Assembly: GCA_001689535.1 (NCBI GenBank)
Contig: LUJP01000065.1
Span: 400 to 63,356, forward strand
Direction: 5' to 3'
Source of the DNA: Bacteroidales bacterium M5
GTDB lineage: Bacteria > Bacteroidota > Bacteroidia > Bacteroidales > Muribaculaceae
DNA: 62,957 nt
Position numbers and translations under genes: made by a program. Numbering within the stretch: position 1 is the first letter of the stretch; every line of letters starts with the position of its first letter. Under the pieces are notes generated by a model. That model did not search any database. It had not been told where the DNA came from and saw only the letters and a list, made by a program, of their open reading frames with translations. This document shows positions 30,886-40,026 of this stretch, in pieces.

Positions 30886-31362
30886 ATGAGCGATGATAGA
30901 CAAATAAATGCCGCCGTTGCGACTTTTTCGCGTTTTCTTGAAGAAAACGGATTGCGGAAAACTCCTGAACGTTTTGCCATCCTTGACAAAGCGTTTTCCC
31001 TCAACAGCCATTTTTCGATTGACGCGCTCTATCACGCCGTGGTTGATTCCGGATATCATGTTTCGCGTACCACCATTTACAATACGGTGGAAGTTCTGGT
31101 AAATGCCGGAATTCTTCTGCGACACAACTTCGCCAATCAGCCGGCGCAATACGAAAGGATTTCCGGAGTTACGGGCCACCATCATCTCATTTGCAACCGC
31201 TGTGGAAAAATCCGCGAAATACGCGACCCCGAAATTGACGCCCTGCTGTCGTCGCGCCACTTCGGAACCTTTTCACCTCTGCGGTCTGAACTGAACATCT
31301 ATGGACTGTGCTCCCATTGCCAGAAACTCGCAAAAAAAGATCTAACAAAAGTCACCAAATAA
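30886..31362 (+). CDS. Fur-family metal-responsive repressor
   Basis: A 158-residue Fur/PerR/Zur-family regulator. The N-terminal winged helix includes GLRKTPERFAILDKAFSLN and VSRTTIYNTVEVLVNAGIL. The metal region GVTGHHHLICNRCGKIREI supplies His and Cys ligands, and a second CxxC occurs in GLCSHCQKL, together forming the structural zinc site. Whether it senses Fe, Zn, Mn or peroxide cannot be decided. The open frame starts at 30811, but the promoter overlaps the first 25 codons, so ATG 30886 is chosen. It precedes purA by 21 bases, and cotranscription is likely. Confidence 0.92.
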   Translation: MSDDRQINAAVATFSRFLEENGLRKTPERFAILDKAFSLNSHFSIDALYHAVVDSGYHVSRTTIYNTVEVLVNAGILLRHNFANQPAQYERISGVTGHHHLICNRCGKIREIRDPEIDALLSSRHFGTFSPLRSELNIYGLCSHCQKLAKKDLTKVTK

Positions 31363-31383
31363 TTTCTATCAAATTCAGTAAAC

Positions 31384-32664
31384 ATGAAAGTCGACGTATT
31401 ATTAGGCCTCCAGTGGGGCGATGAAGGAAAAGGTAAAGTAGTTGACGTACTTACACCCCGTTACGACATCGTAGCACGTTTTCAGGGAGGCCCGAATGCC
31501 GGTCATACTCTCGAATTTGAAGGTAAAAAATATGTGCTCCGCTCCATTCCATCCGGAGTATTCCAGAGCGTACGCGCCAATGTGATAGGCAATGGCGTGG
31601 TTCTTGACCCTGTACTTTTCAAACAGGAAGCCGAGGAGCTTATAAAGTCTGGGGTAGACCTTCGCAAGATTCTCAAGATTTCCAAGAAACTCAACCTGAT
31701 TATGCCCACCCATCGCCTGCTCGATGCCGCAAACGAAAAGGCTAAAGGAGGCGCAAAGATAGGTACTACCGGCAAAGGCATCGGCCCGACCTACACCGAC
31801 AAGGTTTCGCGCAACGGCCTGCGCCTCGGCGACACTCTCCATAATTTCCCCGCAAAATATGAAGCTGCCCGCAACCGCCACATAGCCATGCTTAAGGCGC
31901 TTGACAGCGAACCTGATACTGTAGCTCTTACCGAAATGGAGGCCAAATGGCTTGACGCGGTGGAGTACCTCCAGACATTCGATCTGATTGATTCTGAATT
32001 CTTCATCAACAAGGCTCTTGAGAACGGAGAATCCGTGCTCTGTGAAGGCGCTCAGGGCACAATGCTCGATGTTGATTTCGGTTCATATCCCTTCGTGACA
32101 TCATCCAACACCATCACTGCCGGCGCTTGCTCCGGACTTGGAGTTGCACCGAATAAAATCGGAGATGTTTTCGGCATTTTCAAGGCTTATTGCACACGCG
32201 TAGGTAGCGGACCCTTCCCCACCGAATTGTTCGATGAGACAGGAAAGACCATTCGTGACCTTGGCCACGAATACGGTGCGGTGACCGGCCGTGAACGCCG
32301 TTGCGGCTGGATTGACCTTGTGGCTCTCCGCTATGCCATCATGCTTAACGGAGTTACGAAACTCATCATGATGAAGAGCGATGTGCTCGATTCATTCGAT
32401 GAGGTCAAGGCCTGCGTGGCTTACGAGATTGACGGCAAGAGAACCGAAGATTTCCCCTTCTCCATTGACGAAGAAGCTATCAAGCCTGTTTACGTCACAC
32501 TTCCTGGCTGGAAAACCGATATGACGGGAATGAAGTCAACCGAGGAGTTCCCCGAGGCATTCAATAACTATATCGATTTCCTCGAGAAGGAACTTAAAAC
32601 ACCCATCTACATCGTTTCAATCGGTCCGGACCGCGAGCAGACAATCATCCGCAAACCGCTCTGA
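31384..32664 (+). CDS. purA: Adenylosuccinate synthase
   Basis: A 426-residue GTP-dependent enzyme converting IMP and aspartate to adenylosuccinate, the first committed step to AMP. The P-loop-like GLQWGDEGKGKVVDVL is at residues 6-21, followed by GGPNAGHTLEFEGKKYVL, IGTTGKGIGPTYTDKVSRNGLR, CEGAQGTMLDVDFG, TRVGSGPFPTE and the RERRCGWIDLV segment. The sequence is complete. It lies in a purine neighbourhood (purA, then purL, then a PurF-like gene), interrupted by a DUF1015 gene and a small membrane-protein gene. Confidence 0.96.
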   Translation: MKVDVLLGLQWGDEGKGKVVDVLTPRYDIVARFQGGPNAGHTLEFEGKKYVLRSIPSGVFQSVRANVIGNGVVLDPVLFKQEAEELIKSGVDLRKILKISKKLNLIMPTHRLLDAANEKAKGGAKIGTTGKGIGPTYTDKVSRNGLRLGDTLHNFPAKYEAARNRHIAMLKALDSEPDTVALTEMEAKWLDAVEYLQTFDLIDSEFFINKALENGESVLCEGAQGTMLDVDFGSYPFVTSSNTITAGACSGLGVAPNKIGDVFGIFKAYCTRVGSGPFPTELFDETGKTIRDLGHEYGAVTGRERRCGWIDLVALRYAIMLNGVTKLIMMKSDVLDSFDEVKACVAYEIDGKRTEDFPFSIDEEAIKPVYVTLPGWKTDMTGMKSTEEFPEAFNNYIDFLEKELKTPIYIVSIGPDREQTIIRKPL

Positions 32665-32719
32665 TTGCTTCTCGCTCATTCATATACTATACCTTAAATC
32701 CCACCTGAAAAATCTCTTT

Positions 32720-33964
32720 ATGGCAAAAGTAAAACCGTTTAAAGGTGTGCGTCCGCCACGCCAGTTTGTCACCGACGTGGCTTCGCGCCCTTACGATGTT
32801 CTTGACTCGAAAGAGGCCCGAAAGGAAGCTGAGGGCAATCCCAAGTCGCTCTATCACATCATAAAGCCTGAAATTGATTTCGGGCCCGAGGTTGATGAGC
32901 ACGATCCGGAAGTCTACGGAAAAGCCGTGGAGAATTTCAGGCTTTTCCAAGACAACGGATGGCTTGTCCAGGACCAGGAGGACCACTACTATATTTACGC
33001 ACAGACCATGGACGGTCGCACGCAGTATGGTATAGTAGTTGCAGCCTGGGTAAACGACTACATGGAGGGACGGATTAAAAAGCATGAGCTTACCCGTCGC
33101 GACAAAGAGGAGGACCGCATGAAGCATGTGCGGGTCAACGATGCCAACATCGAGCCCGTGTTTTTTGCGTTCCCCGATAACGAAAGTCTCCAACAGATAA
33201 TCGATACGGTTACCGCGGGAGAACCGGAATATGACTTCGTGGCTCCCGACGGATTCGGCCATACATTCTGGGTTGTGAACGAACCGGAATTAATAGCCGC
33301 CATCACAGAAGAATTTGATAAGATCCCCTACCTGTATATTGCCGACGGTCACCATCGTTCGGCTGCAGCCGCGCTGGTGGGAGATGAGAAAGCAAAATCC
33401 AATCCCGACCATAAAGGCGAAGAGGAATATAACTACTTTCTGGCCGTAGCTTTCCCGGCATCCCATCTGAGAATCATCGATTACAACCGTGTGGTACGAG
33501 ACCTCAACGGCCTTACTCCGGAAGAATTTCTGATACGCCTCACCAAGGACTTCATAGTTGAGAAAAAAGGAAAAGAAATCTATAAGCCCACTCGTCTCCA
33601 CAATTTTGCGCTCTATTTAGACAGCAATTGGTACTCTCTTACTCCACGCGAGGGACGATACGACGACAACGACCCCATCGGAGTCCTCGACGTGACCATC
33701 TCAAGTGACCTTATCCTCCGCGACATACTCGGCATTACCGATCTAAGAAGCGACAAGCGCATAGACTTCGTGGGCGGAATCCGGGGGCTCGGAGAGCTTT
33801 CCCGCCGCGTTGATTCAGGCGAAATGAAAATGGCCCTTGCTCTTTACCCCGTGTCAATGAAACAGCTGATGGATATTGCCGACAGCGGCAATATCATGCC
33901 TCCGAAAACCACATGGTTTGAGCCCAAATTACGCTCCGGTCTCGTAATCCATAAGCTATCCTGA
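32720..33964 (+). CDS. DUF1015 family protein
   Basis: A 414-residue cytoplasmic protein of the DUF1015 family. Characteristic segments are FKGVRPPRQFVTDVASRPYDVL, the HELTRRDKEEDRMKHVRVNDANIEPVFFAF stretch, YIADGHHRSAAAAL, FLAVAFPASHLRIIDYNRVV and the final GLVIHKLS. The HHRS motif and conserved acidic residues suggest an active site, but no reaction is established that I can name. In other Bacteroidota members I recall relatives placed near serine-synthesis genes; here it sits between purA and purL. Length is normal. Confidence 0.9.
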   Translation: MAKVKPFKGVRPPRQFVTDVASRPYDVLDSKEARKEAEGNPKSLYHIIKPEIDFGPEVDEHDPEVYGKAVENFRLFQDNGWLVQDQEDHYYIYAQTMDGRTQYGIVVAAWVNDYMEGRIKKHELTRRDKEEDRMKHVRVNDANIEPVFFAFPDNESLQQIIDTVTAGEPEYDFVAPDGFGHTFWVVNEPELIAAITEEFDKIPYLYIADGHHRSAAAALVGDEKAKSNPDHKGEEEYNYFLAVAFPASHLRIIDYNRVVRDLNGLTPEEFLIRLTKDFIVEKKGKEIYKPTRLHNFALYLDSNWYSLTPREGRYDDNDPIGVLDVTISSDLILRDILGITDLRSDKRIDFVGGIRGLGELSRRVDSGEMKMALALYPVSMKQLMDIADSGNIMPPKTTWFEPKLRSGLVIHKLS

Positions 33965-33967
33965 GAA

Positions 33968-34573
33968 TTGGCTGTCTTTGAATCGACACCATTCCGACTC
34001 ACATCCTCGGTATACTTCCGGATTGCAGTCAGGCAGAAGCTTCCCAAGGTTGCTTTGTCACTTGCACTGCCCATCCTTATTCTGTTGGCGGCGGGAGCCA
34101 TTTTTGACTCCCGTATGCTTTTCATAGCATTGATGATAGCATTCATTTTCGCCCCGGTGGTGATGAGCCATATTTATTATTCTACACTTCTTCAGCCGGA
34201 AGCCCGGCGCGCGCTCTCACTACAGCGAGCCATCGTGGAATCCGGAAGGAAAATAACTCTGGTTTTCCTAAAAACGGAGAATAAGCCTACTGAAAAGGAT
34301 AATGAGGGAGGCCTCAGTGAATACACACCTAAGATGTCAGACAATCAGCATCTTTTATCAGCCACTGGCTCTGACTCAGACACAAAGGCTGAGGAATTGG
34401 TAAAAGTAGGCGAAACGATTTATTCGTGGAACAGCATATCTGAAATAACGCTGTTTTCACGCAATTTGGTTATATGGCTTGTCGGCGTATCTCTGCCTGT
34501 AGTGATACCGCTTTCAGCCATGCCGGCTGATTTCGACCCCTATAGCATTGAAACTGTTTCCGGAAAGAATTGA
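33968..34573 (+). CDS. Two-helix membrane protein, YcxB-like plan
   Basis: A 201-residue protein with two adjacent membrane helices (about 27-45 and 48-66) and a soluble C-terminal part that continues to a third hydrophobic stretch (VIWLVGVSLPVVIPLSAM, 167-184). The plan resembles YcxB-type proteins with a PH-like C-terminal domain, though a low-complexity insert (EGGLSEYTPKMSDNQHLLSA) interrupts it. An in-frame stop at 33962-33964 rules out an upstream start, so it must begin at TTG 33968 or at the internal ATG of Met50. It follows the DUF1015 stop by 3 bases, consistent with coupling. Function unknown. Confidence 0.65.
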   Translation: MAVFESTPFRLTSSVYFRIAVRQKLPKVALSLALPILILLAAGAIFDSRMLFIALMIAFIFAPVVMSHIYYSTLLQPEARRALSLQRAIVESGRKITLVFLKTENKPTEKDNEGGLSEYTPKMSDNQHLLSATGSDSDTKAEELVKVGETIYSWNSISEITLFSRNLVIWLVGVSLPVVIPLSAMPADFDPYSIETVSGKN

Positions 34574-34588
34574 GAATTACGATAACGC

Positions 34589-34619
34589 TTTGCGTCATAA
34601 ATAAAAATCCGTAAATTTG
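34589..34619 (+). promoter_or_regulatory. purL promoter
   Basis: TTTG (34589-34592), a 19-base spacer and TAAATTTG (34612-34619) form a near-ideal Bacteroidota promoter. The leader to the purL ATG is about 50 bases. No PurR box or purine riboswitch is recognisable in it. Confidence 0.8.
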
Positions 34620-34675
34620 CAGCGACTTTTTGTCAATCAAACCTTCATTTTCACTTTTCATCATACTGTCAGATA

Positions 34676-37600
34676 ATGGTTGTATACTTTAAGAAAGGTG
34701 CCACCACGGTTTATGCCGTTGAGACCGACCATAAGTTTTCTTCCGAAGAGAATGAAAAACTGTCATGGTTGTTCGGGGGCGCCACACCTCTCGTGTCCAC
34801 TTCCATAAAGGGCCGTTTCATCGGTCCCCGTAAAGAAATGATTACTCCTTGGAGCACAAATGCCGTAGAGATTACCCAGAACATGGGCCTCCAGGGAATA
34901 ACACGCATAGAACAGTTCAATCTCACACGCGACGACGAACCGAAGTTCGACCGGATGCTTTTCCGCCTTTATGATGGTCTGAACTCGAAGGTATTCCACG
35001 TTGACCGCAAGCCCGATCCCATCGTACATATTGACGACATCACGGTTTACAACCGCACTGAAGGGCTTGCCCTCAGCCAGGAAGAAGAACAGTATCTCCG
35101 GGAACTTGCCGATAAACTCGGACGTCCCCTTACCGACAGCGAGGTGTTCGGTTTCTCGCAGGTGAACTCCGAGCACTGCCGCCATAAGATTTTCAACGGA
35201 ACTTTTATTATTGATGGAGAGGAGAAACCCATGTCCCTCTTCAAACTCATAAAGAAGACCTCTCAGGTCAACCCCAACGGACTCGTTTCGGCCTATAAAG
35301 ACAATGTGGCTTTTATCGAAGGTCCGAAAGTCGAGCAGTTCTACCCCACTCATCCCGAGCGTCCCGACTACTTCGACGTCAAGGAAATTGACACGGTTAT
35401 CTCGCTCAAGGCCGAAACCCACAACTTCCCCACTACCGTGGAACCGTTCAACGGTGCAGCAACAGGCACAGGCGGTGAAATCCGCGACCGTCTGGGCGGA
35501 GGCAAGGCCTCTCTGCCTATAGCCGGAACCGCCGTTTATATGACCTCATATCCCCGTCTCTCACCCGAGCATCGCTGGGAGCTGATGTCAAATCCGCGTG
35601 TGTGGCTCTATCAGACACCTTCCGACATCCTTATAAAGGCATCCAACGGAGCTTCCGACTTCGGAAACAAGTTCGGTCAGCCCCTTATCTGCGGCTCGCT
35701 ACTCACATTTGAGCACGACGAAAACGGCCGCATGTATGCCTACGACAAAGTGATAATGCTTGCCGGAGGTGTAGGCTTCGCAGCAAAAAAAGATGCGATA
35801 AAGGGCACTCCCGTTCCCGGACAGGACGTCGTGGTGATGGGAGGCGACAATTACCGCATCGGCATGGGAGGCGGCGCAGTCTCATCTGTAGAGACCGGCG
35901 TATACGATAACTCCATTGAGCTGAATGCCATTCAGCGTGCCAACCCCGAGATGCAGAAACGTGTCTCGAACGTTATCCGCGCTCTTGCTGAAAGCGACAG
36001 CAACCCCATAGTCTCCATCCACGACCACGGCGCGGGAGGACACCTTAACGCCCTTTCCGAACTTGTGGAGGCAACCGGTGGAGAAATCGACCTCAATTCG
36101 CTTCCTGTAGGCGACTCCACTCTTTCAGCTAAAGAAATAGTTGGCAACGAAAGCCAGGAGCGCATGGGTATGGTAATCAACTCCGGCGATATCGAATATG
36201 TGAATACAATCGCTGAACGTGAGCGTGCCCCCATGTATGTTGTCGGAAAGACCACCGGCGACGATCGCTTCGTATTCCGTCAGTCCGACGGCGTGAAGCC
36301 CATCGATCTCGGTATGGCCGATATGTTCGGCAATTCACCCAAGACCGTCATGACCGATTCAACGGTTGAAATCAAATATGCCGATCCAGTTTACGACGAA
36401 GCTAAAATCAACGATTATCTCCGCGATGTGCTCTCGCTCGAAGCCGTAGCCTGCAAAGACTGGCTTACCAACAAGGTTGACCGTTCGGTTACCGGTAAGA
36501 TTGCCCGTCAGCAATGCCAGGGCGAAATACAGCTGCCGCTGAGCGACTGCGGCGCGGTAGCTCTCGACTACAATGGCCGCAACGGTATTGCCACTTCTAT
36601 CGGCCATGCTCCCCAGGTAGCACTGGTTGACTCTGCCGCCGGTTCGGTTATGGCAGTGGCCGAGTCGCTTACAAATATTGTAGGTGCTCCGCTTACCAAT
36701 GGCCTCAGCTCCATATCCCTTTCGGCCAACTGGATGTGGCCCTGCAAAAATCCCGGCGAGGACGCCGCTCTTTATCGCGCCGTAGAGGCTTGCAGCGATT
36801 TTGCATGCGCCCTCGGAATAAACATTCCCACCGGAAAGGATTCTCTTTCCATGACCCAGAAATATGGCGAGGACAAAGTATTTGCTCCCGGCACTGTGAT
36901 TATATCGGCGGCCGGTGGTGTATCTAATGTACGTAAGATAGTTTCTCCCGTCATTCGCAATGTAAAGAAATCCTCAATTTATCGAGTGGATTTCTCCGGT
37001 TGCTCTCTCCGGCTTGGTGGTTCTGCGCTGAATCAGGCACTGAACGCCCTCGGCGCAAGTGTACCCACGGTAGCCTCGGCTGAAAAATTCGCGGCTGCAT
37101 TCAATGCCGTCCAGAAGCTCGTGAAACGAGGTTCGATCCTTGCCCTTCACGACATAAGCGCCGGCGGTATGATTACAGCGCTGCTTGAAATGACCTTCGC
37201 CAATGTAAACGGAGGCCTGGAAATCAGCACCGAATCCTTCAGCAAAAACGGTGAAAACGATATCCTCAAGATTCTTTTCGCCGAGAACCCCGCCATCATC
37301 ATGCAGATTGCCGACGACAAGGCTGAATCAGCGCTTAAGCTTCTCGCAGAAGCAGGCGTAGAGGTTGCCAAGATCGGCCGTCCTACCCAGACAAGAACCG
37401 TTACTGTCAATCACTCCGGCAACGTATTCAATTTCGACATAGACGCTCTGAGAGGCGTATGGTTCCGCACATCTTACCTTCTTGACCGCCTCCAGAGCGG
37501 TGAGAAATGCGCCGAACTCCGATACTCCAACTTCAGCAAACAGCCCATACGCTATCGCATTCCGGCATCCTTTAACGGCAAGCTTGCTTCGCGCGGACTC

Positions 37601-38386
37601 GCTCTCGGACGTCACAAGACGAAAGGCCCCCGCGCAGCGATCATCCGCGAAAAGGGTGTGAACGGCGACCGTGAAATGGCCTACTCACTCTATCTTGCCG
37701 GATTCGAAGTCAAGGACGTTCATATGACCGACCTTATTTCTGGTCGTGAAACCCTTGATGATGTGAATATGATTGTGTTCTGCGGCGGTTTCTCCAACTC
37801 CGACGTTCTCGGATCGGCCAAAGGCTGGGCCGGAGGATTCCTCTGGAACCCCAACGCCAAGGCTGCCCTTGACCGCTTCTACGCACGCAAAGACACTCTT
37901 TCGCTCGGCGTATGCAATGGTTGCCAGCTCATGGTCGAATTAAACCTCATCAATCCCGACCACGAGAAGAAGGCCGTAATGGAACACAACATAAGCCACA
38001 AGTTCGAATCCCAGTTCCTCGGAGTGACCATCCCGGAAAACAACTCGGTGATGTTCGGCTCCCTGGCCGGAATCAAAACCGGAATATGGGTAGCGCACGG
38101 CGAGGGAAAATTCAATCTGCCGCTGCCGCTTGACTGCTATAACATCGCACTCAAATACAACTACAGCTCCTATCCAGGCAACCCCAACGGCTCTAAGGGA
38201 GCGGTTGCAGGCATTTGCTCTGCCGACGGACGTCATCTCGCAATGATGCCCCACCTTGAAAGAGCAATCTTCCCCTGGCAGTGTGCTTATTACCCCACTA
38301 TCCGTCTTAACGACGACATTACTCCGTGGATCGATGCGTTCATCAACGCCCGTAAATGGGTAGAGCAGCATACCGAATCAAAATAA
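34676..38386 (+). CDS. purL: Phosphoribosylformylglycinamidine synthase, large type
   Basis: A 1236-residue single-chain FGAM synthase that uses ATP and glutamine in the fourth step of purine synthesis. Order of parts: N-terminal PurS-like domain; linker; two AIRS-type synthetase halves (first half with KAETHNFPTTVEPFNGAATGTGGEIRD and GNKFGQPLICG, second with GKDSLSM); then a class-I glutaminase with the nucleophile in LGVCNGCQLM and the catalytic His/Glu in the terminal MPHLERAIFPWQ. All catalytic parts are intact, in contrast to the next gene. A strong terminator follows. Confidence 0.96.
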   Translation: MVVYFKKGATTVYAVETDHKFSSEENEKLSWLFGGATPLVSTSIKGRFIGPRKEMITPWSTNAVEITQNMGLQGITRIEQFNLTRDDEPKFDRMLFRLYDGLNSKVFHVDRKPDPIVHIDDITVYNRTEGLALSQEEEQYLRELADKLGRPLTDSEVFGFSQVNSEHCRHKIFNGTFIIDGEEKPMSLFKLIKKTSQVNPNGLVSAYKDNVAFIEGPKVEQFYPTHPERPDYFDVKEIDTVISLKAETHNFPTTVEPFNGAATGTGGEIRDRLGGGKASLPIAGTAVYMTSYPRLSPEHRWELMSNPRVWLYQTPSDILIKASNGASDFGNKFGQPLICGSLLTFEHDENGRMYAYDKVIMLAGGVGFAAKKDAIKGTPVPGQDVVVMGGDNYRIGMGGGAVSSVETGVYDNSIELNAIQRANPEMQKRVSNVIRALAESDSNPIVSIHDHGAGGHLNALSELVEATGGEIDLNSLPVGDSTLSAKEIVGNESQERMGMVINSGDIEYVNTIAERERAPMYVVGKTTGDDRFVFRQSDGVKPIDLGMADMFGNSPKTVMTDSTVEIKYADPVYDEAKINDYLRDVLSLEAVACKDWLTNKVDRSVTGKIARQQCQGEIQLPLSDCGAVALDYNGRNGIATSIGHAPQVALVDSAAGSVMAVAESLTNIVGAPLTNGLSSISLSANWMWPCKNPGEDAALYRAVEACSDFACALGINIPTGKDSLSMTQKYGEDKVFAPGTVIISAAGGVSNVRKIVSPVIRNVKKSSIYRVDFSGCSLRLGGSALNQALNALGASVPTVASAEKFAAAFNAVQKLVKRGSILALHDISAGGMITALLEMTFANVNGGLEISTESFSKNGENDILKILFAENPAIIMQIADDKAESALKLLAEAGVEVAKIGRPTQTRTVTVNHSGNVFNFDIDALRGVWFRTSYLLDRLQSGEKCAELRYSNFSKQPIRYRIPASFNGKLASRGLALGRHKTKGPRAAIIREKGVNGDREMAYSLYLAGFEVKDVHMTDLISGRETLDDVNMIVFCGGFSNSDVLGSAKGWAGGFLWNPNAKAALDRFYARKDTLSLGVCNGCQLMVELNLINPDHEKKAVMEHNISHKFESQFLGVTIPENNSVMFGSLAGIKTGIWVAHGEGKFNLPLPLDCYNIALKYNYSSYPGNPNGSKGAVAGICSADGRHLAMMPHLERAIFPWQCAYYPTIRLNDDITPWIDAFINARKWVEQHTESK

Positions 38387-38396
38387 TTCAACCCAA

Positions 38397-38454
38397 GAAA
38401 GCGAAGGACAGGACTTTAATATAAAGTATCCGTGCTTCGCTTTCCTGCTTTTTT
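38397..38454 (+). terminator. Strong terminator after purL
   Basis: GAAAGCGAAG (38397-38406) pairs exactly with CTTCGCTTTC (38435-38444). An inner stem of ACTTTA/TAAAGT type continues the hairpin, and TTTTTT follows at 38449-38454. It uncouples purL from the PurF-like gene, whose own promoter must lie in the next 45 bases. Confidence 0.88.
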
Positions 38455-38499
38455 GTAAAGTTTTTTTAAGAATCAAACATCTAACATTTAGTTTTATAT

Positions 38500-39909
38500 A
38501 TGGGAGGTTTCTTCGGCGTAGCCGCCAAAAGAAAATGTATCAATGAGCTGTTCTACGGTGTAGACTACAACAGCCACCTTGGTACCAAACGTGCCGGAAT
38601 GGCAACTGTATACGATGGTGTGTTCACTCGTTCTATCCATAACATCGAGAACGCGTATTTCCGCAACAAATTCGAGGGCGAGCTGGATGATTTCATCGGT
38701 CACTGCGGTATAGGCGTCATTTCCGATACCGACGCGCAGCCAATTATTGTCAACTGTCATCTCGGCAAGTTCGCAATTGTCACGGTAGCAAAAATCAATA
38801 ATATCCAGCAGCTCGAGCAGGCAATGCTTGCCAAGGGGCATCATTTCTGCGAGCATTCCTACGATATCATCAATCCTACCGAAATGATTGCCGCGCTCAT
38901 AAGCGAAGGCTCAGATATCGTTTCCGGTATTAAAAACGTGTTCCGCAGCATCAAGGGTTCCTGCTCCATGCTTATACTTCTCGATGGCAAAATAATCGCG
39001 GCCCGCGACCGCCTCGGACGCACTCCTATTATTCTCGGCCAGAAAGAGGGTTCCATTGCGGCATCATCCGAATCCTGCGCTTTCCCCAATCTTGACTACA
39101 AGATATGTTATGAACTCGGGCCCGCTGAGATTGTAGAGTTCACCCCCGACGGATACAAGCAACTGTCCGCTCCCGAAGAGGAGATGCAGATATGCTCATT
39201 CCTTTGGACATATTACGGTTATCCTCCCTGCACATACGAGGGCCGCAATGTCGACCGCATGAGGTATATCGACGGCCGAGAAATGGCCAAGCAGGATGAT
39301 ACCGAAGTGGATTTCGTAAGTGCCATTCCCGACTCAGGCATTGGCATGGCTTTGGGTTACGCCCAGGGCAAACAGGTGCCGTATCTTCGCGGAATAGTAA
39401 AATACACTCCCACCTGGCCCCGCAGTTTCACCCCCTCAAGCCAGGAACGCCGAGAGCTTGTGGCGAAAATGAAACTGATTCCCAACCGTCACCTTCTCCG
39501 CGACAAAAAGGTGATATTCTGCGATGACTCAATTGTACGCGGCACTCAGCTTCGCGACAATGTAAAGGATCTGTTCGAGGCCGGCATAAAGGAAGTACAC
39601 ATGCGTATATCCTGCCCCCCACTCATCTATCCCTGTGAATTCATAAATTTCAGCGCATCCAAAAGTGTTCTCGAGCTTATCACCCGTCGTGTCATAGCCG
39701 ATCTTGAAGGCAAAGACCCCGATGAGGCAACGCTCAAGGAGTACTCTACCTTCGGAACACCGCAATATGAGCGCATGGTCGAGGAGATTCGTCGCCGCCT
39801 GGGACTTACTTCGTTGAAATTCTGCTCGATAGACAATATGGTAAATGCCATCGGGCTTCCGAAATGCAGAATCTGCACACATTGTTTCGACGGAACTTCC
39901 CATTGCTGA
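38500..39909 (+). CDS. PurF-like amidophosphoribosyltransferase lacking the glutaminase site
   Basis: A 469-residue homologue of glutamine-PRPP amidotransferase (PurF). The phosphoribosyltransferase half is intact, with PRPP loop KVIFCDDSIVRGTQ at 337-350. Cys193, Cys379, Cys459 and Cys462 align with the four Fe-S ligands of the B. subtilis-type enzyme. The N-terminal glutaminase half has lost its chemistry: residue 2 is Gly, not the nucleophilic Cys; the Arg of the HxRYS motif is replaced (GHCGIG, 67-72); and the oxyanion-hole Asn-Gly is Val96-Ala97. An in-frame TAA at 38482-38484 rules out a longer start with Cys. It may use free ammonia, another donor, or have a regulatory role; a normal purF is presumably elsewhere. 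Confidence 0.9.
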   Translation: MGGFFGVAAKRKCINELFYGVDYNSHLGTKRAGMATVYDGVFTRSIHNIENAYFRNKFEGELDDFIGHCGIGVISDTDAQPIIVNCHLGKFAIVTVAKINNIQQLEQAMLAKGHHFCEHSYDIINPTEMIAALISEGSDIVSGIKNVFRSIKGSCSMLILLDGKIIAARDRLGRTPIILGQKEGSIAASSESCAFPNLDYKICYELGPAEIVEFTPDGYKQLSAPEEEMQICSFLWTYYGYPPCTYEGRNVDRMRYIDGREMAKQDDTEVDFVSAIPDSGIGMALGYAQGKQVPYLRGIVKYTPTWPRSFTPSSQERRELVAKMKLIPNRHLLRDKKVIFCDDSIVRGTQLRDNVKDLFEAGIKEVHMRISCPPLIYPCEFINFSASKSVLELITRRVIADLEGKDPDEATLKEYSTFGTPQYERMVEEIRRRLGLTSLKFCSIDNMVNAIGLPKCRICTHCFDGTSHC

Positions 39910-39947
39910 AGTCCTGACAATGGCAGTAACCTCCAATTCCACAATAA

Positions 39948-39979
39948 TTTGCATCTGAAGCGTAAATTCGCTAAATTTG
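39948..39979 (+). promoter_or_regulatory. Promoter of the etf operon
   Basis: TTTG (39948-39951), a 20-base spacer and TAAATTTG (39972-39979) form a consensus promoter. The leader to the etfB ATG at 40027 is about 43 bases. Confidence 0.82.
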
Positions 39980-40026
39980 CAGTCAGTTAATAATCCGATC
40001 ATCTAACGTAATTAACTATTATTTCT

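Noticed and set aside
34763..35422. 219-codon frame antisense to purL
   Set aside because: purL is full length with all motifs; the antisense frame has no family likeness.
38482..38500. Possibility that the PurF-like gene starts further upstream and includes a catalytic Cys
   Set aside because: The in-frame codons upstream are a TAA at 38482-38484 followed by His, Leu, Val, Leu and Tyr; no Cys codon exists.
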